Shown here piece by piece: positions 44,121 to 58,089 of a DNA stretch of 64,000 nt (position 1 is the stretch's first letter; each line of letters starts with the position of its first letter). The notes below the pieces were generated by a model that ran no database searches, was not told the DNA's origin, and worked only from the letters and a program-made list of their open reading frames with translations. Position numbers and translations under genes: made by a program. Origin of the DNA: Macrophomina tecta (lineage: Eukaryota > Ascomycota > Dothideomycetes > Botryosphaeriales > Botryosphaeriaceae); the NCBI GenBank assembly GCA_024180945.1, contig JAKSGN010000043.1:1054001-1118000 (forward strand), given 5' to 3'.

Positions 44121-45733
44121 CTATCTGCCCGTTTCAGGCAGAACGTATCTCCTTTCGACGTCCATTTCGCGATCGGCCTCATCTTCGCCTTCAAACCGCA
44201 GCCGGACGTAGCCTTCTCTCAGCTCGCCCAGCGCACCGCCGATTTCCTTTCCATCTTTCTTGAGACCTTTGCCTGCGCGCGATGCGACGACCTCGGCTTT
44301 GTAGAAGGTAGTGGTGCCAGGGTAGACAGCAAGGACGTTTTTCCTAAGTGGTAGTTCCGAGAGCCCAGCATTGGTGGCAGGGATTGGTACGAGGTTGTTG
44401 ACAGAAGCGCGGTACGGCTGCAAGGGAGTAGACGGGTCTGGGTCAGAGTCGATGATTTCGTATCTGAATCAATGGATGAGCATGACGATAAATGGAAACC
44501 GAGCAGAGATAGAATGGAAGTACCGCCGTTGTTTTCCCTCGCCGATGACCGAAGTCACACTGCAGAGGATACCTTCGCCTTCTGTGTTCTTCTGCTTGTT
44601 GCGGTAAAAGACCTCAGTGCCGACACTGAGACGATGCCGATCGCCGATGGTGGAGACTTTTTAGAGCGTAGTCAGTCTAACCTTTTGCTGTTCGATGTTC
44701 GGTTTCTCTGCCTGGAGGACAGACTGAGCCCGTCAACTTTACCTTTGACGCTGTCCATGCTGTCGTTGCCGTCTTCGACCTTGACGCTGGTCTCGCGGCC
44801 GGCGCCGACACTAGTACTCCTGCTTCCGGCCTTGCTACCGCCAACTCCGAGGCGGTCCTTGACACCTGAGCTTAGAGACGGCTTAGGGGAGTCGGCAATT
44901 GAGTCAGTGTCATCGTTGGAGGCATGGTCGATCTTATTCCGCTTTGGGTTGCGTTGGGCTTTTGAACTAGCGTGGCGGGAACCGTTGGAGATGGCGTCCG
45001 GGGAGGTGGCAGAGGCGGCACGAAGGGCTGATAGCAGCTCGAGGCCCTGGGTGATGGACATGTTGCTGTCTGACGAAGAGCCATCCGTCAGGCTGTTGAT
45101 GGCCTCGTGCAGCCGGATGTTTTTCCGAACCAGGTCATCGAGCTCGGTGTCAATATCAGCCGGGGGCATCTCTCCGCGAGCTATCTCGTAAGTCAGCAGG
45201 AAGCCGTTTGAGAAAAGCAGCGAGCGTATTGGCGCCTCTTGCGGGACTTTTCTAGATGAGGTAATGACAGGGGTACATGGTAGTGCAACACGAGTACGGC
45301 GAAGTATGCCTAGCTGAATTACGACAGAAACGAGATAGGGGAGGAACGACGACACAGTGCATTGCGCGCAAAGAGATCAGCGAGGAAATACCTTCAATAG
45401 CTTGCTGTGCCGTGCCAAGCTCGAATATGCGCTTCTCAATCTCGTTCGATTCTCGCTGTACGACCCATCAGCCCCGGTGTCCGGCAAACGTATAAAGCGA
45501 AATGCACATGGAACACAGCATCGAACTCAAAGGCTCGAGCAAGTATTCGCTTAGTCCAGAGCCAGCTTCCAGACGCGGCCACAAAGGTGAACAGATTGCG
45601 ATGGAGCAAGGCGGTAACTTACTACGAGCTGATCGACTTTCTTGGCATCGGCGCGGAGCTGGTTCCAGATGCTCCTCTCCTCATCGGCATCATCCTTGAG
45701 CTGGGCGCCGCGAGGCCTGCTCCGGGAGGTCAT
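44121..45733 (-). CDS. SGF29: SAGA complex subunit Sgf29, tandem Tudor
   Basis: The exons are 45733-45623, 45455-45392, 45180-44743, 44656-44524 and 44463-44121, giving 362 aa. The N-terminus (RSIWNQLRADAKKVDQLV) and exon 2 (IEKRIFELGTAQQAIE) form helices. The middle is a Ser/Asp-rich linker. The C-terminal half has GTEVFYRNKQ, EGEGILCSV, RYEIIDSDPD, LVPIP and NVLAVYPGTTTFYKAEVV, the double Tudor that reads H3K4me2/3 and guides SAGA. The acceptor of intron 2 could be 45247 instead of 45181, which would add 22 residues. It acts in the nucleus. It is head-to-head with the mannose isomerase gene. Confidence 0.88.
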
Positions 45734-46298
45734 GGTGGGCAGACGGGAGGTGGTGGGAAGGGGAGGGTGGTGCGCCGCCTCGCGTTTCCCTGCTCTTTTC
45801 TCCGCGTTCGGCTGCGCGGGGGTCGGGAGAGGATCAAGAGGGCATTGAAGCGTGTCCGGCAGCGCGAGTTGCGGGGCGATGCGCGCGGGTGGAACGGGGC
45901 ACGAACACGCGCTGATGGCCGCGGAGCTCCAGACGAGGGAGCGGTGGACAAGGAGAACCGCGGGCGGCGGCGGCGAGCGTCGAATGGGGGAGGTTGGGCT
46001 GCGGTGCTGGTGATTGTGGTCTGGAGCAGCTGCACGCCTGCGCTGCACACCATTGCCGCGCCGATCTCTTGGGCGTCGACCCCGGCCGCCGCACGGAAGC
46101 CTCGCCAAGCCTAGCCGCAAAGTCCCCGCCGCCGCCGCCGCCGCCGCCTCTCTGCCAGTCAGCGCGCCGCAGATGTGACGTTAGACGCGAGGGACGCACC
46201 CCTCCCAACCGACACCTTTTTCTACTGACTGCTGCAAACGCCGCTCTTCCTCTTCGCTGCCTGCACTCTTGCCGCTGCATCCCTCTCCCTCTGTCAAC
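45734..46298. promoter_or_regulatory. Shared promoter, SGF29 and PMI, with CCG repeat
   Basis: The 565 bp between head-to-head starts contains a CCG tract at 46126-46148, close to the mannose isomerase side. It is otherwise GC-rich with no clear TATA box. Confidence 0.45.
46126..46148 (+). repeat. CCG trinucleotide repeat
   Basis: About seven and a half copies of CCG lie in the shared promoter. Confidence 0.9.
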
Positions 46299-47853
46299 AT
46301 GCAGGTCCCTCTCATCCGACTACAGTGCGGTACGTTGCCAGCCTGCGTCATCCGTCTGCGCTACCCCGCTAACACCAACGCGCAGGCGTCAACAGCTACG
46401 ATTGGGGTACGTCATACCCGACAACTGCGATGCTCTGTCGAGTCGAGTGGAGCGCTTCTTCAATTGCAACATCTGACCCCTCCCTCAGGCAAGGTCGGTT
46501 CTGCCTCTGCCGCTGCCAAATTCGCCGCCGCAACACCATCGAACGAGTTCAGCATTCAGGATGACAAGCCCTACGCCGAGCTGTGGATGGGCACCCACCC
46601 CTCGCTGCCCTCCAAGGACGTTGCCACTCAGCGGACACTCTTGGATCTAGTGCAGGACAACCAGATGCTCATGGGCCGCGAGATTACCGAGCGCTACGGC
46701 GGAAAGCTTCCCTTCTTGTTTAAGGTCCTCTCCATCCGTAAGGCTCTGAGCATCCAGGCCCACCCCAACAAGAAGCTGGCAGAGCAGCTGCACGCGAAGG
46801 ACCCCAAAAACTACCCGGGTATGTCTTCACTCTGGAGCACTCGCCCACTGCCGACGTGGAGCTGACTGTACTGGTGCTGCGTTAGATGACAACCACAAGC
46901 CCGAGATGACCATTGCTGTCACCCCCTTTGACGGCCTCTGTGGCTTCCGCCCCCTCTCCGAAATCGCCCATTTTCTGGCCACTGTCCCCTCCTTCCGCAA
47001 GCTCGTTGGCGAAGAGGCAGCCTCGAATTTCGAGAACACAGTCAAGGGCCGCGAGGCATCCCAGTCCGAAGAAGATACCAAAGCGAACAAGGAAGCTCTG
47101 CAAAAGGCCTTCACATCCCTCATGACCACCCCCGCTTCCGAAGTCGAAAGCGCCTCGCAAGAGCTCCTCTCCGCCGCGCAGTCCGAAGGCGACGCCTTCG
47201 CCGGCAGCGGCGGGCCCAGCAACAGCGGCAGCGAGCTCGCCTCGCTGGTCCAGCGCCTCTCGGACCAATTCCCCGGCGACATCGGGCTCTTCGTGCTCTT
47301 CTTCCTCAACTACGTGCAGCTCGACGTCGGCGAGGCCATGTTCCTCAAAGCCGACGACATCCACGCCTACCTGTCGGGCGACATCATCGAGTGCATGGCA
47401 TCCTCCGACAACGTCGTGCGCGCCGGCTTCACGCCCAAGTTCAAGGACGTCGACACGCTGACGCGCATGCTGACGTACTCGTACGCGCCCATCGCCGACC
47501 AGAAGATGCAGCCCCGCGACTACTCGTACGTCACGCACAACACGAAGGCGTACAGCTCCGCCAGCGAGTGCGAGCTGTACGACCCGCCCATTGAAGAGTT
47601 CAGCGTCGTGCGCACCGCCTTGAAGGCGCCTGGTGCGAAGGCCACGTTCGATCCCATCGATGGGCCCAGCATCGTGCTGTGCACGTCGGGCAAGGGCACT
47701 ATTGCTGTGGGCCCGAAGAAGGAGCCTATCGAGCCCGGCTATGTGTATTTCGTGGGCGCGACGGCTGAGTGCGTGCTCGAGAGCGAAGGTGAAGATTTCG
47801 TGACATTCAAGGCCTTCTGCGAGTTGGAGTCGGAGAAGAAGAGTTCGTTGTAG
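46299..47853 (+). CDS. PMI40: Mannose-6-phosphate isomerase, type I
   Basis: The exons are 46299-46329, 46386-46406, 46489-46818 and 46886-47853, giving 449 aa. Exon 2 is only 21 nt and supplies VNSYDWG, the conserved N-terminal motif. Zinc ligands appear in [33 protein letters not shown] and the C-terminal half. The conserved [23 protein letters not shown] segment is also complete, as are the C-terminal jelly-roll strands. The enzyme converts fructose-6-phosphate to mannose-6-phosphate for GDP-mannose, N-glycans and wall mannans, in the cytosol. Length and motifs are complete. Confidence 0.95.
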
Positions 47854-50422
<2,569 letters not shown>

Positions 50423-51230
50423 ATTGCCAATAGTGTTTGTCGCGTTGCGACACGACTGGTTGCTGAGCGAGGAGGACGGAAGGGATCGAGGATGGCGGAG
50501 CGGGCACTCAGCGTGAGAGTGGACAGGTAATCGTGGGGGTGTGGGAGAGGTTGAAACGCCGGATTTAGAGAGCGGCGGAAGTGGCAGGGAGATGAGCGGC
50601 GTCGGTAGCGGGTGAAACGCGCGCTGGTGCTGTCCGAGTCGGGGGCGTGATATCGTGTGGAGAGAGGTGCGGGCGACGGCTTGGGAAGTGCAGAGCGCAA
50701 TTGAGCCAGGCAGGGCCGTTCGACTCCTTTACTTCGACCCCGCGGGAAAGGGGCCTCCTTCGCGATTTCTCGAGAGTCTCTGGAGGCAGCTGGAGGGCCG
50801 GTGATGGGATGGGGGCGGTTCCTGGATGTAGGGCTTAGGCCTGTGGTCAAGTCAGGGGATTCGAGGCCAAGCTGCGATCCGCGAATTGCAAAGCCGCAGG
50901 CCTTATTTCCCGCGCACGGCCTTTCGTCCAGCGAGCGTTGCGCCTGCCACTTGCGACACAGCTCCCCACGACGCCGCTTCTTTCATTCATATGCACCTTG
51001 TCCACCGACGGCATGGCGAGCCGCAGCCCGTCCACGCGCGGGTCGCGTCCGCCTCCAGTGCTCCCAGGCCCGACCCCAGCCGGCCTGCGAGCGGGCGGCG
51101 CGACGCGCGCTATGGCGATCAATTTCACGACGAATTGCAAGTATAGGAGGATGCGCGCCCGCATGCGCTGAGTTACACACGAAATGGCTCTACCAAGCTC
51201 CGTCGCCCTCCGACCACCCGGCCCGTCCTC
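50423..51230. other. Intergenic region upstream of ARF6
   Basis: The 808 bp is GC-rich, with overlapping frames on both strands that have no domain. It holds the ARF promoter and the terminator of the GT8 gene. Confidence 0.45.
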
Positions 51231-52325
51231 TCACCACTTGTCGTCCAGCCCGCCCGCCTTCTCCTCCCTGACGCGCTCGTCATTGATCTCCCACCACCAC
51301 TCGTTCGCCTCCGTTTGGAAGTTGCGCTTGATCCGCATGTCCTTCGTCTCCTGCCACGGCTTCGGGCTCAGGATGTAGTGCACATTCTTCACCTCGTCGT
51401 CCCGCCAGATGGCGTCGTGCACGCCCTTCCAGCGCAGCGTCTTCAGTGCGTTGTAGATGTACGGAATGGCTACCCAGCGGCCGCTGAAGACGTCGGACAG
51501 CAGCGACTGGTCCGCGAATTCGTACGATTCCGTGTTCGACGACTGCAGCGCGCGCAGGATGAGGCCGTAGACGGCGGCCGAGGGATTGACGACCTGGAGA
51601 CCGCCGTTGGGCATAGCCAACCCCGCAGTCGGCGGCGCACCCTCTCTCTGCGCGGCATCTGGTGTCGAGTGCTGCGTAGTAAAGGCGCAGTTGGCGGGGA
51701 TCCTGCCGCATGTCAGTGGGCAGCTCGGTGGCAGGCCCGCAGAGTGCTTCGCGTGCTCACCAGTCCTTGGGATAGTGCGACTTGTTCAGCGGATTGCACA
51801 CACAGGCATGGCTAGCCGCGAACACCCTCTGCCCCACGCCCTTGAGCTCTGGAGAATCCAGCTCCAGCTCCATCAGCTCGTCCATGTTCTTCAGCACCAG
51901 CATGTCGGCGTCGAGCTGGACGACGCGGTCGTACTCGACCAGGCTGAAGGGCGTGAGCTTGCTCCAGCAGTCATAGAACCTGGGGTCGTTGCTGTAGTCC
52001 TTGTGGGCTTCGGGCATCAGGTAGGGCACGCGCTTCTTGGGAATGCCGCGCGCGTCCAGGGCGCGGTGGCCGTAGGCGGGGAATTCATCGGTGTAAAGCA
52101 CGACCAGCGGGTACTTAGTCTTGACGCGCTTCAGCGAGTAGTCGAGGGTCAAGAGGCCCTGCAGATAGCTGGTGTTGGTGATCAGAACAGTCCAAACTAG
52201 CACAGCAGTAAGCACTCGGCCAACGGGGCAGGCGCACGCGGCGGGGCACCTTTGTTGGAGTCGACGACGCGGGTCTGGTCCGGGTTGGCCGTCTGGACGG
52301 CGGCATTGTCCTCGGCGGAGTACAT
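51231..52325 (-). CDS. Family 8 glycosyltransferase (glycogenin-like domain)
   Basis: The exons are 52325-52250, 52196-51761 and 51702-51231, with introns of 53 and 58 nt, giving 327 aa. The N-terminus reads VWTVLITNTSYLQGLLTLDY, strand 1 of GT8 enzymes. RVVQLDADMLVLKNMDEL contains the DxD motif (DAD) that binds Mn and UDP-sugar. FAASHACVCNP and GGLQVVNPS are further family blocks. It resembles fungal glycogenin-like/galactinol-synthase-like proteins. It lacks a signal peptide. Glycogenin itself has long C-terminal repeats that are missing here, so it is probably a different transferase. The donor is likely UDP-glucose or UDP-galactose; the acceptor is unknown. Confidence 0.88.
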
Positions 52326-52807
52326 GGTGGATGGCGATGAGGTCAACTCTCGTGGTGAGCGGCCTCCGAATGCAGGGGCGGAGGGGTTCAGGATCAGATC
52401 TCCGCGACGCGGGCGCGCCGGCGGGAGACATGCTGTTTCTGGGTCGGCGCGCTGGTCGTGACGGGACCCCTCGCACGTCGCGCGCCGGCCGGGCCTTGGG
52501 GGCCTTGAGTCGCGGGCTCTGGTCACACAGTCCCGTCGCCGCCAAGCTGCTGGACGCCTGCTGGCTCGCCATCGGTCTTCCGCGCTCTCGGGATCGTAGC
52601 CGGCTGCCGCGCGCTGCGATCTCGCCAGTCAACTCACGCCGTCATCGCCCGCCCAATTGGCCCAAGGTTCCCCACGCAAGCGGAGCCCTGCAGCGAGGCC
52701 CTGATGCGCAATATGCACGGGTCCTTCGCGCGTCACCACCGTCTGGGCAGCCCAAATTCTCCATCCTGCTGCCGCCGCCGCCAGCGAGCTCTCCTCCAAC
52801 GCCGGTG
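52326..52807. promoter_or_regulatory. Shared GC-rich promoter, GT8 and mitochondrial carrier
   Basis: The 482 bp lies between head-to-head starts. It is GC-rich with no TATA box seen. Confidence 0.4.
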
Positions 52808-54227
52808 ATGTCCGCCACCGGAAGCGCGCCTGTCGTCAAACATGGCGTCCAGACGCCCGTTACGCCGGCGCCGACGCAGGCCGCCCAGGCCCCAAGCAAC
52901 TACAAGGGCTTTGTCGCCGGCGTCTTCTCAGGCATTGCCAAGCTGACTGGTGAGCGCTTCTGTTCCGCAATTGCTTGAGAAACGGTGTACTGATGCTGCT
53001 GCAGTCGGCCATCCGTAAGCCCCTCAGGCCTCCTGTCCCGTGGTCGAGCGCTGATGATGTCCCCCAGCTTCGACACCGTCAAGGTCCGTCTGCAGACCTC
53101 CGATGCGACGCACTTCCGTGGCCCGCTTGACTGCGTGCTGCAGACAGTCCGTAATGAGGGCGTGCGCGGTCTATACAAGGGTGCATCGCCACCGCTCGTC
53201 GGCTGGATGGCAATGGACTCGCTGTAAGAGCCAAGTGCAGATTCATGGCTTCGGCGATTTGTCTGACATTGCCCCAGAATGCTCGGATCGTTCACTGTCT
53301 ACCGCCGTCTCCTCAGGGAGAATCTATTCACAACGTATGAGAAGCTGCCCACACTCGGCCACGGAATGGCAGGCATTGGAGCCGGCTGGACGGTGAGCTT
53401 CATTGCGGCGCCCGTCGAGCACATAAAGGCGAGATTACAGGTGCAATATGCCGCAGATAAAGCCAAACGGCTCTATACCGGTCCCATTGACTGCGCTACG
53501 AAGCTGGTAATATTCTCCATATTGTAGAGCTGCTGCTAATTTCCCCCAACCTTCACAACAATAAAAGTCATCACAGGCCGAGAAGATTGCAAAAGTGCAA
53601 TAATAAAAGCATTCCGAGCGGAAGCAGTCATGACACGAGCTTAAATTGCCGGGCCCTGGATTGTGTTCTCAGCAAGCCAAATCAGTATGCTCCCTGCGCA
53701 TTTCGGCTCACGCTCTTGCAATCTTCTCGGCCTCTAATGGCCGAGTGAAAGGGGTGCAAATTGAGCAACGTTCTTTCATAATATCGCCGCGAGGTGTCTG
53801 ACCGGTAATGCAGTTCCGCGGCCATGGCATCAGCGGCCTCTACCACGGGCTGAGCGCCACCCTCCTCTTTCGCACATTTTTCTTCTTCTGGTGGGGCTCC
53901 TACGACATTTTCTCGCGCTTGTTATCCAAGCACACTTCGCTTTCCACACCCGCCATTAACTTCTGGGCCGGCGGTTTGTCTGCGCAAATCTTCTGGATCA
54001 CAAGCTATCCCTCAGACGTTGTTAAACAGCGGATCATGACAGACCCGCTAGGCCCAGAGAGGAAGTTCCCGCGCTGGAGAGATGCAGCTAAGGCTGTCTA
54101 TAGAGAGAATGGTTGGAGAGGGTACTGGAGGGGCTTCGTGCCCTGCTTCTTGAGGGCTTTTCCGGCTAATGCCATGGCCCTCGTGGCTTTCGAGGGTGTG
54201 ATGAGATTTCAGGGAGCTGGGAACTGA
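52808..54227 (+). CDS. Mitochondrial carrier (SLC25), YMC-like
   Basis: The exons are 52808-52949, 53005-53014, 53068-53223, 53278-53506 and 53814-54227, giving 316 aa. Exon 2 is only 10 nt and completes VGHPF. Three repeats are present, each with a signature: [16 protein letters not shown] and PSDVVKQR. Other marks are [35 protein letters not shown] and the final [16 protein letters not shown]. The pattern fits the YMC1/ORC-like carriers for amino or carboxylic acids in the inner mitochondrial membrane. Introns 1-3 are 53-55 nt, but intron 4 is 307 nt and contains an inverted repeat. Confidence 0.9.
53576..53745. repeat. Inverted repeat inside carrier intron 4
   Basis: A perfect 17-bp arm at 53576-53592 (GGCCGAGAAGATTGCAA) is the reverse complement of 53716-53732. 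Beside the right arm, CTCGGCC (53726-53732) and GGCCGAG (53739-53745) form a small hairpin with a six-base loop. Confidence 0.85.
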
Positions 54228-54869
54228 AGATGAAGGCTGGCGTGCTGTCCTTCCTTGGTGTACATGTAAGAATTGTGAAGGTAAGCTTATAGATCTCTGC
54301 TCACTGGTGCGGAGGCGCAACGGATAGGCGCTTTTGCGCAAGGTTTTGGTTAAGGATAGAGAAAATATAGAATCTCCAGTCTTGTCGTTGCCCTCCGGTC
54401 ACCTGTGCGCCTCTCGCCTTACGGTCCTTCCTATCTTCTCAGCAGTTCACTTTCTTCTTTGGTGGCAGACCATGCAGCCCACATCGAAAGGCATCTGCAC
54501 AGGCATCGCGCAACACATGTCTGTATGCGTTTTACCACGATCGATTTACCATATTAGGTTAGCCTTCTGTACAGCTTGGCCTATAGCAGCTTATCAGTAT
54601 CGGGACACATGGATGCCAGGGACAATTCCAACACATTGGCCCTTCTATCTGAAGTTCCCGCATTGCTGCGGCCTGCACCAGCTCGCCGAATGTCCTCTCC
54701 TAACGGCATCTGATTCCCAACTCATTCCAAATGCAACAGCTGAGTCGCCGTACACACAGATGACGAACGGAACAAATTCAAGAAAAGGATCAAATATGCC
54801 GGTTCGATCGCTGGGAACGGAGCTGAATCTTAAGCAACTCGAGAATGATTTTCAGACGGTTCCTTGAAG
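54228..54869. other. Intergenic region, nothing recognised
   Basis: The 640 bp lies between the carrier and the Argonaute relic. An open frame covers most of it, but its residues match no domain that I know. Confidence 0.4.
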
Positions 54870-56265
54870 AAGTTGGTCCTCACAAACCTTTTCACCGTCG
54901 AAGCGGAAGGAAAGCCTTTGTACAAACGCACCCTCACAGGCGAATATGGGACAGAAGCCACACCCGCGCCAAGAGATTAAAGGTGATGGAGTGCTTCACC
55001 GAGAGTTCTACACCTCTGAGAAGCAAAAGAGGAAAGTTTGCGACAGCATAAATCAAAACAACCATTTCCTGAGAGCCACTGTATTCCGAAAATTGTTAGA
55101 GCTCAATGTAAGACATGACCATCAGTAGTAAACTATCAGTATCCGAAACAGGGATGACCCAAGCCAGAACGCTCCGAAGTTTGTGAACGCGACCTTTGTG
55201 TTTGAGCTCTTTTATACGGCTAAAACTGGCGTCATTGACATCAAGAGTCAAGCTGTTGATCTCAAAGACATCACAAAGACTTCTAAAGTGGTCGATAGGC
55301 GTTGAACGTTGTGATAGCGAACTCTTCTGAGCGTGCTGCTGCGCCACACGTGGGAGCCAACAAAGAAACAGCAGAAAGCTCAGATAATTGGGCTGCTTAT
55401 GCCGTCAGCGTGGCCGTGAAACCCAACATGAAGTTCCATGGATTCAACCATAGGTTTGATGTTGACAAGTTATCAGCTATCCAAGGAAAAGACCGCGTGA
55501 TCCTCGGAGCTGATGCAACTCACAATTCCCGCGGAAGTGCGAAGGGCGTGCCATCCGCTGCCGCAGTCGTCAGACCCGTAGACGGTGATTACTTTCTCCA
55601 TTACGGGTCGATGATGATGCGGCAGCCAATGGAGGAAAAAGAAGCGTGGGAAGTAAGTCAATCAGTGCCGAGGCTGCTACTTGAGACACTGCAGCTAACG
55701 CATTGAAAGGTCATCGGGAGTAGCACCATGACGCCTAGGGTGCTCGAGAGGATGGTATTTCACAAACAAAAGGACTGGAAAGTACCCGAGACGTATCCTT
55801 TACCACAGTGACGGTGTCAGCAAAAGCCAATATCGGAGTGTCAAAGACAAAAGAGATCAATGCAATCAAGCGTGCGTGCGAGGAAGTCGGACAACCGCAG
55901 CCAGAGATTACTGCACTCATTATCACTAAACAGCATTATAATCGTCTTTTCCGCAGCTCACACGGGCGCATTGCCGGCAAAGGAAGATATGACAACGTCA
56001 TCCCTGGAACAGCCGTGGGGTTCTGGCATCACGTCACCCTTCAGCTTGGCATCTTTCGTGTTAGCACGACGGCATGCGAAGTACGTCGAAGCCGAGTCAC
56101 TAATTTGTCCTAGAAAACTGTATCAATTTCAGCTCGACACAGCTGCAAGATGTAAGCCAGCACCTTTGTCACCTTTACGTCCGCGCCATTTTCCCAGTAT
56201 CTAATGATCCAACGGCCTACCACGCTGACCACACATGCAAGCGTCGACGCGTGTACCTATTGTTT
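54870..56265 (+). pseudogene. Argonaute relic, PAZ and MID missing
   Basis: In order along the + strand: KLVLTNLFTVEAEGKPLYKR (N domain, 54870); FVFELFYTAKTGVIDIKS (about 55190); ALNVVIAN then HVGANK (end of N domain, 55299); then directly YAVSVAVKPNMKFHGFNHRF and RVILGADATHNSRGSA (start of PIWI). Next come ILYHSDGVSKSQYRSV (55795), EINAIKRACEEVGQP, ITALIITKQHYNRLF, DNVIPGTAVG, ITSPFSLASFVLA, and a C-terminal block DVSQHLCHLYVRA then AYHADHTCKRRRVYL. These match fungal QDE-2-like Argonautes, but L1, PAZ, L2 and MID are absent between 55350 and 55390. Frame slips lie near 55840 and 56015, stops near 54975 and 55290, and the His-bearing GTSRPTHY-like motif is lost. It cannot encode an active slicer. 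Confidence 0.8.
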
Positions 56266-57173
56266 GGGGGGGGGGGGAGATTTGACGGTTCCTATGCCAC
56301 GCCTATGCGCCCAGTGCTGAGTAAGATACGTAAATGAGCGACGGGCGGTGACCGGGTCAAGCGTGGTGTTGAAGTTGGGGTGGGCGCGTGCTCGCAATTC
56401 TCGCACTATCCCTGCCGGTATCAGTTTCAATCCGTAGCCCAAAAACATCAATGACATTATGTTTTGGATGTGAGGAGCTGTACAGTTCAAAGGTTTTGCA
56501 GCGCCTCTGGTGGTAATCTGGCGTATGGACATTAGGGGAAGTTGATAGAACTTCGAGCAGTAAAACTGGCCCTGCATTTGGGCTACTTAGCCGTCTTTTT
56601 GTTTGTGTGTATCCTTCCTCGAGTTTTGATTGGCTTTCCTTATATTGCAGTTTCCATCAATGGTCTCCTTGTCAGTTTGTGCTTCAACTGAGTCTCTTTT
56701 GAGCTTTGTAATTATTGCGTTTGTCTACCTCGCAATATTTAACTCCTTTTTCTGATCAACCAGCTAGTTCCTTTTCTGGGAATTGCGGTCGGCCGGTCTA
56801 CAAATTCTAACCGTTTCATGGGGTTTGCTATAGGGAAGAAAGGTAGTTGTCTGATTTTCCTTTAGTGCAGTTACGAATTCATAGCAGCGTGAGATCACGA
56901 AGCCTGCTTCAGTGCATTATCACGATAGCGCGATGATAAGTTCTGAATTAGGATACTCTGGGAGTCCAATTAAGGATCCAGAGCTTGACTGACGAGCAAC
57001 GGGAGTTTCGAGACGCCCGTCCTGATTTTAACGTCAACCACTTTTATCTCAACCCAGCAAAATAAATCCGCGACTCCTCGAAATGCCTGAAACACTTTCA
57101 CTGTCCCAAGACCCTATGCAATACTGTGCATGTGTGATGTCGGCGGGACGAGGGAAGGGCGAACTCGTATCGC
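56266..57173. other. Intergenic region starting with a G tract
   Basis: A run of 12 G at 56266-56277 follows the Argonaute relic. The rest (about 0.9 kb) shows no gene. Confidence 0.45.
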
Positions 57174-57676
57174 TTAGATCATGAGCCTCTCGACCTTGTC
57201 CTTGAGGGTGCGGATCTGGCCCATGAGGTCGGAAGCCTGCAGATGATCCGTTAGCAAACTGGTCTTGCGCATGGGAATAAGCCGGGGAAGCAAAAGTTCT
57301 TACCTCGTTGGTGGTGATGGAGGCAGCAATCACGGCGCGCGAGACGCCGCAAGCACGGCCGAGGGCCATCTTCGAGGGGACGTAGACGTAAGGAACGTTC
57401 TTGTCCTCGCAAAGGAGGGGCAGGTGGAGCAGAATAGCCAGAGGGGAGGTGTCGGCGGCGAGGATGATGATCTCAGACACACCACGGTTGAGGGTCTTGG
57501 TGGCCTCGTTGGCGCCCTTCTTCAGCTGGCTGTATCCCAATTAGCGCGCGCTCGTAACCGTAGGAGAGACATGCAGCGTGCACTCACCGGTAGTGCGAGC
57601 ACTGTTGGACCAGATCGAGGATTTCCTGGGAGAGGGCAGCGTCGGCGACGGGCCAGGCGGCGGCGGACTCAGACAT
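57174..57676 (-). CDS. SNU13: U4/U6.U5 and box C/D snoRNP protein Snu13 (15.5K)
   Basis: The exons are 57676-57588, 57529-57304 and 57236-57174, with introns of 58 and 67 nt, giving 125 aa. It has the L7Ae/L30e fold: [16 protein letters not shown] (kink-turn RNA contact), [33 protein letters not shown] and the C-terminal [16 protein letters not shown]. Length and sequence are nearly those of Snu13/NHP2L1. It binds kink-turns in U4 snRNA and C/D snoRNAs in the nucleus. The N-terminal [14 protein letters not shown] extension is usual. It is head-to-head with VMA3. Confidence 0.95.
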
Positions 57677-58089
57677 GTCGGCGGTGGAGAGTGTGCTGTT
57701 AGGAGAAGCGGGGCTGCAGCGGCGGGAGTCTTGACAAAAGGGTTCCTTTCCGGAGATCGCCCTTTTGGATGCAAGGAGCTGGTGGTGTCGAAGGTTGTGG
57801 ATTTGCGTCACAGAGCAGCGAGTGCGAGCGAAAAAAGTTCCCCGGCTGGCGCGCGAAATCGAAAGCTCGGGCCATCGCAGCCCTCACGTGACGCCAAGAA
57901 ACACGGCCCAAGTCTGCATGGACAGCAACTGCAACCACACCAGCCAGAGCATCGCCCGTCGAGACATCATCATCATCTCCCACACAGCCATCTGCCCCAT
58001 CTCCACCCCGGCCGCTCCGCCTTAGCTCCCCTTGCTCCCGCTCCAACAGCTCCATCCTCACAAGAGTCTTTGCTCCAACCACCGTCGCA
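57677..58089. promoter_or_regulatory. Shared promoter, SNU13 and V-ATPase c
   Basis: The 413 bp lies between head-to-head start codons of two highly expressed genes. GC- and CT-rich stretches precede the VMA3 ATG. Confidence 0.4.

Noticed and set aside
54334..54867. 177-codon open frame before the Argonaute relic
   Set aside because: The sequence matches no Argonaute N-terminal region and has no recognisable domain.
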